A DNA stretch of 64,000 nucleotides from Xestospongia muta (lineage: Eukaryota > Porifera > Demospongiae > Haplosclerida > Petrosiidae), in contig OY848921.1 of the NCBI GenBank assembly GCA_963693285.1, forward strand, positions 992,001-1,056,000. The letters run 5' to 3'. The notes under the pieces are model-generated. The model worked only from the letters and a program-made list of their open reading frames with translations, was not told the origin of the DNA and made no database searches. The translations under genes and the position numbers were made by a program. This document shows, piece by piece, positions 45,301 through 56,900 of the stretch (position 1 is the stretch's first letter; each line of letters opens with the position of its first letter).

Positions 45301-47955
45301 AGAACTATCATACCATCACATTCTGGCAATCAAGATCTTGAAATTATTCTCCTCTGGTTTGAAACTAATATTGGAGGAGAAGCTATAGTCAGCTGTCCTT
45401 GTGGAAATGGCAGTTCAGGAGGACAAATATTACAAGCTAGTAGATATTGTGGTGGAGACTTTACTAGAGGTGCTGAATGGTCTAAAGGAAATGTAGCAGC
45501 TTGTAATTTCAGTGACCTAGCAAGAGAAATTTGTCAGCTAAGAAATGTTTGTTTATTAGATGTAAATACAAGAAAGTAATCATTATTTCACTCTTTAGCT
45601 TCCTGTAGCTGAGAGAGTAGTACGGTTGGAGAATCTTACAAGTAACAGTGATGTTTTAGGATCAACTGAAGTGACAGCAAGTGTGAGTGTACTGGTGACA
45701 GCTACTGAAGGTGTATCTGGTAATATTATGGTAAGGAATTCTTCTAATCAACATGACAGTACCTCTTTTTTATATCACCTTTAAAGTTGACAACAACATT
45801 TTTAGAAGTAGTGGATAACATATTAGATGTCAATCAAGATACATTACAAACCAGTCAAGAAACCTCTAACACATCAGCTAAGTTAGTTTGTTATTTTAAG
45901 TAAATGCTAGTACATATTTTGTAGGATATTGGAAGCTATTGAATCAGTTGTGGAGAATATACCACTTATTAATACATCAGAACCTGTTGTAATTTCTCTA
46001 AAGTCATTTGCTGTATCTTTGCAACAAGTAAACATTGATGAATTTAAACAATCTGGTCAAACATTCAGTGTAAATTTTGGAGACTTTTCTAATGATAATC
46101 AAAGCCTTAATTCCAATGATCTTACATTTGGAGGATCTAATCAACAACCAACTGCTGCTATCAATCTACCCAGAAATTTACTAAATGGACTTCCAAACAT
46201 CACTAATAATACTAGAATCACTCATTCAGTTTTCATCAATGACTCATTATTCCTGAGGAGAGATGACAACTTCCAAAAGGTTGGCAGCATTATTTTATCA
46301 GCTGCTGTAGTAGGGACAGATACTATCAGGGGACTTAATCCTCCTGTGGGTCTTAGTTTTATGATCAATCCAGTGAGTATAGGATTTCCTATTTGTTTAT
46401 TGTCTGCTTTCTAAACTTTAGAATATAAATGGCTCATCTCCTCAGTGTTCATTTTGGAATCAATCTTTAGATGGTAAATGTGATTTTGATATAATAATTT
46501 TAATTCTTAACAATAGATGGATATGGAGATTGGTCAAGTAAAGGGTGTCATAATGTTACCAACAATGAAACAGAAGTTCTCTGTGAATGTAATCATCTCA
46601 CAAGCTTTGCTATATTATTGGTAACAATTGTTGTTTAATGATATAAATATTTATTTTGATATTCAGGATGTGTCTGTGACAGTTGAACCAACAGAGAGAA
46701 CAGGATTGACATTGTTTTTGGATTCTGTAACTTACATTGGTATCATTGTATCCCTGTTTTGTCTGATTATAACTATTATCTCTTATCTCTCTAACAAGTA
46801 AAATATTACAATGTTAATGAGTTGTTATGTTTTTGTTCTTACAGAAAACTTCGTAATTCTGACCACGGACAACTTCTCTTCAATTTATGTTTTGCTTTAA
46901 TGGGTCTTTACATTACATTTATTTTTGCTGTTCACAGTCAAGATGTTCCAGGTCTCTGTGCTGTTACAGGAGCAGTGTTACAGTATTTTTTCCTGGTGAC
47001 ATTCATGGTGATGGCTGCAGAGGCTATCAATTTGTACATGAATTTAGTGATTGTTCTTGGTAGAAAAATTAATCGTTTTGTTTTGAAGGCTACCATTTTA
47101 TCTTGGAGTGAGTCATTATCAAATGATTCATTAATATCCTGATGTATTATCATCTAGTTACTCCATTCTTTATTGTATTGTTCTGCTTTGCTCCCAATTA
47201 CAAAAACTACTTGAGTGATCATTTGTGAGTAAAATTAAAGCTTAATTTAAAATTTTATTACATTTATCACTTGTAGTTGTCGTGCTTTTAATGTTCCATA
47301 TTATGTTGGTATGGTGGTACCATTTCTGATCATCTATATCTTTAATTGGGTGGTGTTTTTCATCATATTTGTTTCCCTTATCAAAAAGGATGTTAAATCA
47401 AAGGATGATAAAGGCAAAATATCTTTTATTTGCCAACAGCTTGTTATAGTTACAACATTGTCAATTTTGTTTGGTTTGGGATGGGGTATTGGATTGTTAG
47501 CCACTCAAGATATCCATACCAATAAGACAGTACAAGATCTGCTTGCTGCATTGTTTGTGATCATGACTGCCTTTCACGGTCTGTTTATTTTAATGCACTG
47601 TCTTCGTTCAAAAGAAGTAAGAAACACTTGGAAACAATGGGTTCTTAATGTCACAGGCAAAAATATCAGTCAATTTTCTTCATCAACATTTACTCATAAA
47701 CACAAAAAGCAATATAACATTGCAGCAGCTAATTTTGGAGGCAATTCTTTGGGAAAATCCGATTATGACAATAATGTAACACTTCAATCTTATAAAGAAA
47801 AAGCTTCAAGTTCTCCTATAGATGTGTTAATTGTAGAGAATAGAGAGGTGGAGATGGAAAGTGGTGCATTATCTGAGACGACCTTCACTAAGTCATTTTA
47901 CGATGATAAGAATCAAAAGGAAGAATTACAAAAAGAAGAAGAGGAACAGAATTAA
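38503..47955 (+). CDS. Gene 4: complete adhesion GPCR (Cys-rich-EGF-Ig-IgGFc-Ig-EGF-HRM-GAIN-7TM)
   Basis: Exons: 38503-38920, 38970-39116, 39170-39352, 39523-39780, 41068-42399, 42521-42784, 42833-43141, 43194-43517, 43570-43863, 43914-44252, 44302-44421, 44469-44756, 44804-44901, 44949-45037, 45085-45239, 45284-45546, 45599-45730, 45787-45881, 45925-46372, 46422-46473, 46517-46620, 46667-46797, 46845-47107, 47158-47224, 47277-47955. All phases agree: 2283 residues. The ATG at 38503 gives MKIPLFLTVILIVTLPLATG. This is the only complete copy with the Cys-rich N-terminus. It has Ig4 but no mucin exon, and it is the most diverged copy in the IgGFc exon, the first GAIN exon and TM5-tail. Confidence 0.88.
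39781..41067 (+). other. Long intron between Ig1 and IgGFc exons of gene 4
   Basis: 1287 bp without a convincing gene. The 3' part (from about 40730, GGGGGAGGAATGACTCAGTAC) is shared with gene 5's intron, including the GC-rich GAGGGCTGCAGACCCC tract near 40928. Everything else is AT-rich with scattered stops in all frames. Confidence 0.6.
41068..42399 (+). other. Gene 4 diverged IgGFc-binding-like exon
   Basis: 444 residues, one fewer than the other copies, with substitutions clustered in loops: LPILRKQGLLLVITTAENKP, SHNKISVFVAVSGSQ, SDSNTEGSFSTL, and GQGLDSNGENYIPGDPA in place of GQLFSLVGGFISSDPA. The core motifs YQSYPTWGYPVNEY, YSGHTCGEAP and CDFLGEQIPPSASWGNSF are unchanged. This suggests the same fold with a different surface. 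Confidence 0.78.
42400..42520 (+). other. Lost micro-exon site in gene 4
   Basis: The 24-30 bp hinge micro-exon of genes 1, 3 and 5 is still visible as TTATAACTCCATCTTCATCACTATCAATTG (about 42446-42475). Its acceptor TATAG has become TATTG and its donor GGTAAT has become GATAAT. Both splice signals are gone, so IgGFc should splice straight to Ig2 (acceptor at 42520). The frame is preserved because the exon is symmetric. Confidence 0.7.
42521..44756 (+). other. Gene 4 Ig2-Ig3-Ig4-Ig5-Ig6-EGF-Ig7 exons
   Basis: Ig2 42521-42784, Ig3 42833-43141, Ig4 43194-43517, Ig5 43570-43863, Ig6 43914-44252, EGF 44302-44421 (GC donor), Ig7 44469-44756. Ig4 is about as similar to gene 1's Ig4 as neighbouring exons are. 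Ig5 is two residues longer and diverged (DSEGFMFISPELYFENPLS) but still lacks cysteine. Ig2 carries an extra Cys (WIFCGSN). Confidence 0.85.
44804..46620 (+). other. Gene 4 HRM, GAIN and GPS region
   Basis: Unassigned module 44804-44901, 44949-45037, 45085-45239; HRM 45284-45546; GAIN 45599-45730, 45787-45881, 45925-46372; GPS 46422-46473 and 46517-46620. The intron after HRM and the 132 bp GAIN exon (VAERVVRLENLTSNSDVLGS) are diverged, while flanking exons are near-identical to the other copies. The GPS reads ETEVLCECNHL/TSFAILL, with cleavage expected before the Thr codon at 46600. Confidence 0.82.
46667..47955 (+). other. Gene 4 7TM core and divergent tail
   Basis: TM1 46667-46797, TM2-4 46845-47107, TM4/ECL2 47158-47224, TM5-7 and tail 47277-47955. 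TM5 and the third intracellular loop differ from the other copies (VPYYVGMVVPFLIIY; SLIKKDVKSKDDKGKISFICQQ; five residues shorter). The tail also differs (FTHKHKKQYNIAAANFGG; NQKEELQKEEEEQN). A changed third loop could alter G-protein coupling; this is inference. Confidence 0.83.
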
Positions 47956-48796
47956 TTGAAAAAATTATAGTTCAACTTTTTACTTAATGATCAATTTATT
48001 TTGTAGTATTGTCTTGTTCTTATGTTGTTATTTGTAGCAATTTGAAGTAGCTAGTATTTTACTAACTTTAGTTGAACATATTGTTTCAGTGGTAGTAGTA
48101 TTGATTTACAATTAATATTTAATTTACTGTAAAACTGATTGATTAATTTAACTAATTTATTAATATGGTCTGTGTAAATCTAAAGGTTACATGTGGCAAA
48201 AGTATTCGATACAAAGAAGTGACCATATTGTTTAGATTGATAATTATAATACACTATAGAGTTGACTGTTCATATGTAACTAATTGTCAGAACTGTAAAG
48301 ACTTAGTTTAATTTTCAACAAAATAAAATGCTGGACTAAAACTGTTTGTGTGGAGTTCATCGTATGTTACATACACATTGTATTCATCCAAGTCATTTGT
48401 TGAACTACATAAATTGTCAATTATATACAATTATATTAGTAAACAAATGATACATGTTGTAGGGATACATACAACCAAATGTCTATGAATTGATTAAAGC
48501 AGCTGATTTATTTTAACAGTTGATTCTAATGTATTAGTAACAAAACTGTTATACTGTTGTTAATCTAATAAGGTAAACGTTTGCCCTTTCACTTAGTTAA
48601 TTACTTTGATGAGTCATATCGTTCTTGTAGCTCCTTTATTATTAGAGACATATAACAATATGATTGATTGGTCGCTGTGTGGTCCACATCATTAAAATTA
48701 ATAACTAGTCCACTCTACATTATTAATGAACTAATGGTCTTGTAAGGCTTCATACTTATCTTTAGTCGATTAAAACAAGTACTGTAAAGAAGCTAT
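47956..48796 (+). other. Unique spacer after gene 4
   Basis: 841 bp unlike the other 3' flanks. Possible polyadenylation signal AATAAA at 48322-48327, about 370 bp after the stop. The rest is AT-rich with stops in all frames. It runs into the upstream region of a signal-peptide/Ig1-type gene start at 48797. Confidence 0.5.
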
Positions 48797-49162
48797 ATGT
48801 CTCTCTTAGTTGTCGTCTTAGTTCTCTCTTTGTTGTCTACATTAGTAACAACACAAGGTAATACAAGTATTATTATTATTATTATTATAACTGGATTATC
48901 ATTTTGTACTAGGTCCTCCGATCCAGTGATAACACCATCAGGATCAGTGATAGTATTACATGGCAATGATCTATTAGTTAAATGTGAAGCTAGTGGTAAT
49001 ATTCTCTCCTATCAGTGGTTAGATAGTAATGGAGTTATTATCACTACTTCAAATTCAAATCCTCTACTATTGAATATAACTAATGTGACTCAGTTAGACA
49101 GATTAACTACAAACCAGTGTAAGAGTTGTGATACAAACTTTGTGAGAATTATGAGTCATTAA
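48797..49162 (+). pseudogene. Truncated signal-peptide plus Ig1 gene start
   Basis: ATG 48797 opens an intact signal-peptide exon (MSLLVVVLVLSLLSTLVTTQ, to 48857), paralogous to gene 2's. The Ig1 exon at 48913 has a 4 bp insertion (CTCCGATCCAGTG), which shifts the frame. The Ig1 then stops at GTGACTCAGTTAGACAG, where it is joined to spacer repeat (ATTAACTACAAACCAGTG). The continuous 121-codon ORF through the intron is an artefact. Nothing downstream completes the gene. Confidence 0.8.
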
Positions 49163-49481
49163 GTAAACTAACTATTGCTTATGATGACATGACAAAAGTG
49201 GTTCTACCCAAACGTGATCTTAGTGCCAAGATCAATTCTAAAAGTCAAATTAAAATAGATGATCTTTTTTGGTAGTAAAAGGTGTCCCTCAGACTTGACG
49301 TGACAGGCAATATTCTATAGTATTAATTCAAAGTTAATAAGCAATTATATAATCTTTTGCAAGTGACCAACCTACTGGCTATATCAGCAGTTTAGTTATT
49401 ATGAATTATTAATATAATAAAAAATAACGTCTTTAGCGAGTTCTTTACTTAAACTTTAGTGCTTTTCATTTAAGCAGAGTG

Positions 49482-49868
49482 ATGAAGATATCTCTACTCT
49501 TAACAGTTGTACATGTACTGATAGTAATACTGCCATTAGGTACTGGACAATCATCATGTCCTCTCTCTACAGTAGCTGATATAGAGAGGGAGTTGGATCC
49601 ATTACTTGATATAGCAGATGGACAAGCAAACTATAATCCTAACGTATCATCATATCAATTTACTTGTCTTGCTCCAGGAACAACTAGAGATACTTATCAT
49701 AGAGTATCTATTATAACTACATATACTGCTCAAGTAACACACCACTTTCAGTTACAATGTTCAAGTGGTACATGGAATGCAAGAACTAATGATGGTTTTG
49801 GTACTCTCCCTCCAATCCAATGGAAAGAAGAGATTGTTTTGCTTGTGTACCTGAAAATCCAATGCTGA
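49482..49868 (+). pseudogene. Orphan Cys-rich first exon (E1) with frameshift
   Basis: ATG 49482 opens MKISLLLTVVHVLIVILPLGTG, with a 6 bp insertion (GTACATGTACTG) in the signal core. The domain aligns with E1 of gene 5 to HFQLQCSSGTWNARTNDGFG. One C is then missing (GGTACTCTCCCTCC against GGTACTCCTCCCTCC), which shifts the frame to a stop at 49866-49868. No E2 or E3 follows; gene 5's own E1 starts 217 bp later. Confidence 0.8.
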
Positions 49869-50085
49869 GAACTGACTGTTTAATTGTATAAATATTTTAT
49901 GTATATTTATGTGGGAGGCAATCAAATTTAATAAACAATTATATAGTCTGTTTGCAAATGACCATACCTACTTGCTGTATCAGCAGTTTAGATATTAATA
50001 ATTTAATACTTACTAATAAAAACTTTTCAGTGAGGTTCTTTACTTAAAAATTTAGTGCTTTCATTCAAGCAGAGTAACAAAGAGG
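49869..50085 (+). promoter_or_regulatory. Gene 5 upstream region
   Basis: A short version of the conserved upstream block (ATATAGTCTGTTTGCAAATGACCATACC to CATTCAAGCAGAGTAACAAAGAGG). An extra AACAAAGAGG stretch lies before the ATG, similar to GACAAGAGG before the broken exon at 63868. Confidence 0.4.
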
Positions 50086-50933
50086 ATGAAGATATCTCTG
50101 TTCTTAACAGCTGTACTGATAGTAATACTGCCATTTGCTACTGGACAATGTCCTCTCCCTACAGTAGATGATATAGAGAGGGAGTTGATTCCTCTACTCA
50201 TAATTGAGATTGGAGAAGGATCATATGCTCCTAATGTATCATCGCATCAGTATACTTGTCTTGCTCAAGGATCAACTAGATATACTTATCGTAGAGTATC
50301 TATTATCGCTACATTTACTTATAGCAATGGACAACCTCAAGTAACACAACATTTTCAGTTACAGTGTTCAAGTGGTACATGGAATGCAGTAACTAATGAT
50401 GGCTTTAGTACTCCTCCCTCAAATCCAATGCTGAGAACTGATTGTTTTAATTGTCTAACTGATAATCCTGGTCTTGGTATTGATGAAAATCATTGTTTGC
50501 GTAAGTTACCAATTCATTTTAGAATACATTGTAAATATTCCTTTTAATATAGCTTGCGTATCTGCTTGTAACATTGGATCAGGAAGTTGTATATCAAATA
50601 ATCCTGTAGTTTGCTGTCCATTCTTTGGTCTTGATAATATGTGTACTACATCATGTCCAACTAACTACGTTGCCAGTGCTAATACCAACTTTACATGTGG
50701 TAAGTAAAATAATATATATATATATAATACATTGATCCTATACTATATAGTTTGTAACTATACCTGTGGTCCTAGTGAAGTTGCTAATGCTGCATGTAAT
50801 GGATGTAATCTGACTGATATCTGTCTACGAGATATGCCTTGTCAAAATGGAGGATCATGTATATTGTTATCTGCTCCTGATAATTACACATGTAATTGCA
50901 GTGGTACTGGATATATTGGTACTAATTGTACTG
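50086..50933 (+). other. Gene 5 N-terminal Cys-rich exons and first EGF
   Basis: E1 50086-50500 lacks the SSC after the signal peptide (GQCPLPTVDDIEREL). E2 50553-50699 is the most diverged copy in its first half (CVSACNIGSGSCISNNPVVC in place of CSATCRNMGQGSCVSSINDC), with every Cys retained. E3 50751-50933 is close to gene 6's. Confidence 0.72.
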
Positions 50934-53900
50934 GTAAGCTGTCTGTGTTACTATGGCTACTACAACAAGGAATTTAATAAGTCATACTCCCACAACCTTA
51001 ATTTGAGTTATCATAACAAGTATTGTTATTGAACCATATCTTTACTAGGTCCTCCAGTGATAACACCATCAGGATCAGTGATAGTATTACATGGCAATGA
51101 TCTATTAGTTAAATGCGAAGCTAGTGGTAATGTTCTCTCTTATCAGTGGTTAGATAGTAATGGAATTATTATCACTACTTCAAATTCAAGCCCTCTACTA
51201 TTGAATATAACTAACGTGACTCAGTCTGACAGTGGAACATATATCTGTAAAGTAATCTATACCAACTCAGCAACTGAGAACTCGAGTATTCTCATAACAG
51301 TTGAAGGTAAATATAACTATTTATAACTAAATGTATACCAATTAACATATAAGTAAACAAATGATAGGTAATAAAAATGGGTGGTGCTACATTCTTGACA
51401 TAGGTATTAGTTTAAGTAGATGCTGTGACTCTTATTGAAGGTAATACAATAATAGAATTTAATTTTTATCTTGTTAGGTATACATTCTTTCATAATATTT
51501 ATTGATAAACAAAACATCATAACTTGACCTATTTCCAGTCTGGCAGTAATATTTTATAAAATTATTGTGAATAAACTTATCTACTAGCCTACATAGATCA
51601 TGGGATATCTACAAAAATTGTGATAATCAGAAATGATAACTTACAGTATATTACCTACTACCATTATAACAATAATACTATTACTAATATCAACCACTAA
51701 TATTATTTAAGCTTGCATTGTTTGTTACTATAGCAACTTTATAATTAAAACATGTTTTTATAGTAGAATATAAATTGATTAGGTAATAGTGAACTAACAT
51801 AACATCAACCAGTCTTAATGACTACTATATAATAACATTACTGTATACACTAAGTATTGTAAGTATTTGTATATTTTCACTGTGTAGTATCTTTCCTAAG
51901 CACATATTGTACAATAGCTTTTGAATAGTATTAAAATTATATATTGTACTGCATATCAAAGCACTGACCCAAAATATATTATTATTATAAAGGTCATGCA
52001 TGAAAGTCAGTATTACAATGTCAGACTATAGTACTATATATACTGCTACTACTGATATCTATTATTGCAACACATTATAAGAACATAGGAATGTCATTAT
52101 AGTATACACATGTTGTTATTAACATAGGCACTCCATATAACATAGTAATACAGCTGCATTAAGAGGCTATAATTTAGAAACGATTTTGTTATTATTGTTT
52201 GAATGTATCAATTTTACAGTGAATTTTTTGAATTTTGAAATTTAATTGAAGAGCTAGCAGAAAGAATACAAAATACACCTGTTGTCATGATCATGATCAT
52301 AGCACTCGTGATAATACTAATAAATTATTTATTACTTGCTATGTGCATTGACAGTTAAATTTCATACATCACTTTAAATTGTCATATACAATAAAATAAA
52401 ATGATACATGAGTGTATATATAGATTCATAACACATGGCTTAAACCCATGGGACTATCTGGCATGAAAAACATGCCAGAAGTAATGTTAAATGTATTTCC
52501 AAGTTAAAACAAGGACTTGTAGTGTAATACTACTGACTTAATAACAATTATATTAGAGATACACTTAAAAACTTTATAATTATAGTTTCAATCAAATCTT
52601 GGTTACCATAGTGTCATCAATGTGATGTACATGTAGTGTAATTGAGTCATCCACAAAGCCAATTATAGTAACTAAATACGTAAAGCCGATCCAGGAAGTA
52701 ATCCAAAGTAACACCCAGTAATAGAAGCCATAAGCAAGAGATGAATACTGTTTTAACAATGCATCTGTAACTAACACTAACCAGCAGTCACATACAAGCA
52801 AGCTCTTCTATAGTACAGCATTACATCATTGACAATAATGACATACTCTATAACTATATGCTTGTATCACAACTTAAGATAACACTAATTTTACAATGTT
52901 TCTCTTGTTAAAACTAACACTCTATAATAATAACATTGTAGTACTACAATAATGCTAAGTATTTCCATGATTACATAATATAGCTATTCTTAGTTTATGA
53001 GGGAGTGACAGTCAATGGTATAAACAACTTTTTCAAATTGGGGGAGGAATGACTCAGTACAATTAAATAAGCTGCCACAAAGTGACACATTGGGACTATG
53101 TGTAGCCATTACAGTTAATAATAATATTGACTATTTGTCTACACAGGGTAGGTGTGAATATTATACATACAAAACCTATAAGGAATGCCTGAGAGAACTA
53201 AAATTTCAAAATTAAAATTTAGAGGGCTGCAGACCCCACCCCTCACCCTTGTCTAATCCTTGGAGTGACATTGTAAACTGTCTTATAATACGTTCCTAAT
53301 AATTAAGTAGATTTATGACTAAAGTAAACTTAAAAAATGAAAATCATTTTTCACCATACTTAGATGGCTGGAGTACATCAGCAAGTTCTCATATTATTGG
53401 AGCACTGCCTATTCTACAAAAACAGGGTCTTTCACTTGTTATTACAACTGCAGAAAATAAACCAGTCAATTTTACAGTCAAAAACTTAGCAGGAACTCTA
53501 TCCAGTGGCTCAGTTACTTCTAATACATCAACAACTGTTATTTTGGATTTAAGTAATACTGTTGATAGTAGGACAGACAGAGAGAAAGGTATCATAGTGT
53601 CTACAGGATCATGTAGCAAAATATCAGTCTTTATTGTTGGTGATGGTGGTTATAGACAAACAGCAGGTGTCTATCAGAGTTATCCTACCTGGGGATATCC
53701 TGTCAATAAATATGTTTACTATGCTATTTCCACTGGTAGTAATATTGTTGATTCATTTAGTACTCTCCTCCTTGTATCTGCCAACAATGATACTATTATT
53801 ACTATAACTCCTACAAATAATATAACCATCCCTCATGATTTGAGCCCCACTGGTATTAATACAACAATAACAAGTGGAAATTCTGTAACTATTCAACTGG

Positions 53901-56900
53901 ACTATCTCCATACATTTTTAATTGACTCAACAAATGATCTAACTGGTTCAAAAGTTGTTTCAAACAAACCAATTGCTGTCTACTCAGGACACACATGTGG
54001 TCAAGCACCAACACCAGGAACGCTTGCTTGTGATTTTCTTGGTGAGCAAATACCTCCATCAGCATCTTGGGGTAATTCATTCTTTGTAAGTCCTTTCTCT
54101 ACTTATAAGTCAGGCTATCTGTTGAAGTTTGTCAGCTCTCACCAAAATACTAACATCAATATATCTTGTCAATCAAACATCAAATATGAGATATCATCAC
54201 TACAGGAAGATGCAACAGCATCACAGCTGATCAATGGTCGAAATATTTGTCATATTTATGCAAATAATCCTATTCTTGTAGCACAGTTTTCTTTGGGACA
54301 ACTTTTTAGTCTGGTTGGAGGTTTTATTCCTAGTGATCCTGCTGTAGTGATTGTTCCTCCATTCCAACATTATGTAGCTAGTACTGTATTTCCTGCTATC
54401 AATATTTTGTCGTCTACAAAATATATGAACTTAGCTGTTATTTTGTCAGACTTCAATTCTTCCCAGGTACTATTAAATGGCGTATCAATTGGCTCTGAAA
54501 CATGGAGTACAATTAATAGTGATGATGGCAGTAGTGTAGTTGGTTATGTATTGTCTGGTTATTCTCTTTCAAATAATATTAACAATGTCAACTATCAAGA
54601 TCCAAATGGCAGACTCTGTCCGCTAATATTTGGTTCATCATTTTTTGTTGGCTATGCATATACTGGAGGACTGAACATGATTCCCTATGGATGTGAAGGT
54701 ATAAAGAAACCATTTTTTAAATTTAATGCTGTTTCTTTTCTTTATAGTTATAACTCCATCTCCATCACCATCAATTGGTAATGTTTATTATGCTTGTTTA
54801 TTTATTATTTTTGTTTTAAAGATCTTACCATTAACTCGAAACCATTGGTAGCAGTAATGAATGGTGACACTGCTGTTCTAAACTGTGGTGCTAGTGGTAA
54901 CTCTCCTTCTAATATACACTGGAAATTTAGTGATGGTAACATAACAAATGATACTGTTAAGTATATTATAACAAATGGAGTCTTAACAATACTGAATGTA
55001 GAGTTTAATGATACTGGAGATTATCATTGTACTGCATCTAATGTATACAGATCTGTGAGTGGCACAATTGAGTTAAAAGTTCAAGGTAACTCTACACTTT
55101 AAATGCATTAAATTTATCAATTCTATTTAACAGTACCTCCATTTTTTATTAATATTCTATCAACTAAGACATTTGGCATTCTTGGTAGTAACATGAGTAT
55201 CACCTGTACTGCTTATGGTGTTCCTAGACCTAGTGTAACATGGAGAAAGAATAATGAACACATATCCTCATCTTCCCCTGGCATTACTATTATTAATGAT
55301 AATGTGACAGTTCATCAAGTTACAAGCTACCTCATGTTGAGTCATATTTCTCATAATGACTCAGGAATATATCACTGTAATGCAACTAATGAATTAGTTG
55401 AAGTTAAATCCATCATCTCATCTGGAAGAGTATCCATTTTAAGTAAGTCTAAAGCTTTGTTATACAAACAATGTTCTTATTTGTTATAAATTATATCAAT
55501 TTTTTTTCTTTGTTATTTAGTACCACCTACTCTACAACCAATGTCTAACAGAGTCATTGGATTACTTTATGAATCTGTTACTATTTCATTTACTATCGCT
55601 AATGATTTCCCAAAAGTGAATGTAGATAACATACAATGGCAAGTCAAGCCATTGGGTAATGAGACATTTAATCTTATTAACTCTACTTCATCTAATCATC
55701 TTTATCTAACAATCTCCAATGTTCAGTTGAGTAATAGAGGATTGTATAAAATGTTAGCACAAAATGAAGCAGGCATTGGTGAAGCAACAGTTGTTCTGGA
55801 TGTATATGGTTAGTCTAAAACTGTAGCATTAATTTGATATATTCTCGACAATTTTAGTTACAGCTGTTTTATGGAACAATACTGGAGGGACTGTAATAAA
55901 ATTAAAAGGACAAAATGTTATTTTTAACTGTACTGCTGATGGTCTTCCAAGACCTGTCATTGTATGGAGGAAAAATGGCCAACTTTTATTGAACACTAAT
56001 ACATTAAAAATTATGTCATCAGATCAAACCAATGGTTTTCGCTCAAACATTATCCCTGAAGTTCTACAACATACAAGTATGCTAGAAATTACAGACTTGA
56101 AAGGAAATGATAATGGTAGCTATTCTTGTCGAGCTGATAATGAAGCTAATTTAGGAGTTGTATTAACAACACCATTTACATTACAAGTAATAGAACGTTA
56201 GTCATTGGCTGTTCTTGAATATTTATTATTAAAGATTTCTTTTAGCTCCACCAACCAATTATTGTTTAATTTCTCCATGTGGTAGAAATGGTAAATGTCA
56301 TACTTTGAATAATGGATATTTATGTGATTGTTATGATGGATACACTGGTATCAATTGTGAACAAGGCAAGTCATGAATGATTTCAATATCTACTTTATTT
56401 GTTTCAATACAGTTGTAGTGGTATCAGTTCCACCACAAATTACACAGCCTCCTAAAAATACTTCAGGAAATCTCTATTCCACTATTAACCTCACATGTAA
56501 AGCTACTGGTTCTCCTATTCCTACTATTCTATGGTATAAAGATGATGTGTTAATTCCCAATGATAATAGTGATCCCTCTGTGTTGTTATTCTCTGAATTG
56601 GATTTAACTGATCGAGGATTTTACCACTGTGAAGCTAGGAGTATAATAGATGGAAAAATTGTATTTGTAGTGTCTTCAAAAGTACTACTAAATATCACAG
56701 GTATGAAAGATTTTATTTTATGATGTCTACTATTTATTTTAATCCAGATGTTGTTCAATATGAAGCTAAAATAGAACTACCAGATGACTTTTATGAGAGA
56801 AGTAATTTGAGTATATCTGATAGGATTTCTGATCTTATTAACAAGGTAGCTGATGTGTCACAAATGTTATAATTACTTTATTTATTATTTAGAGTAACAA

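Noticed and set aside
48797..49162. 121-codon continuous ORF reading through the signal-peptide intron
   Set aside because: It depends on reading an intron and on the 4 bp insertion in Ig1. The paralogous exon boundaries show it is a frame accident in a pseudogene.
52592..52801. 69-codon hydrophobic minus-strand ORF in gene 5's long intron
   Set aside because: No recognisable family, no supporting exons, and the region is absent from the matching intron of gene 4. Probably chance in AT-rich sequence.
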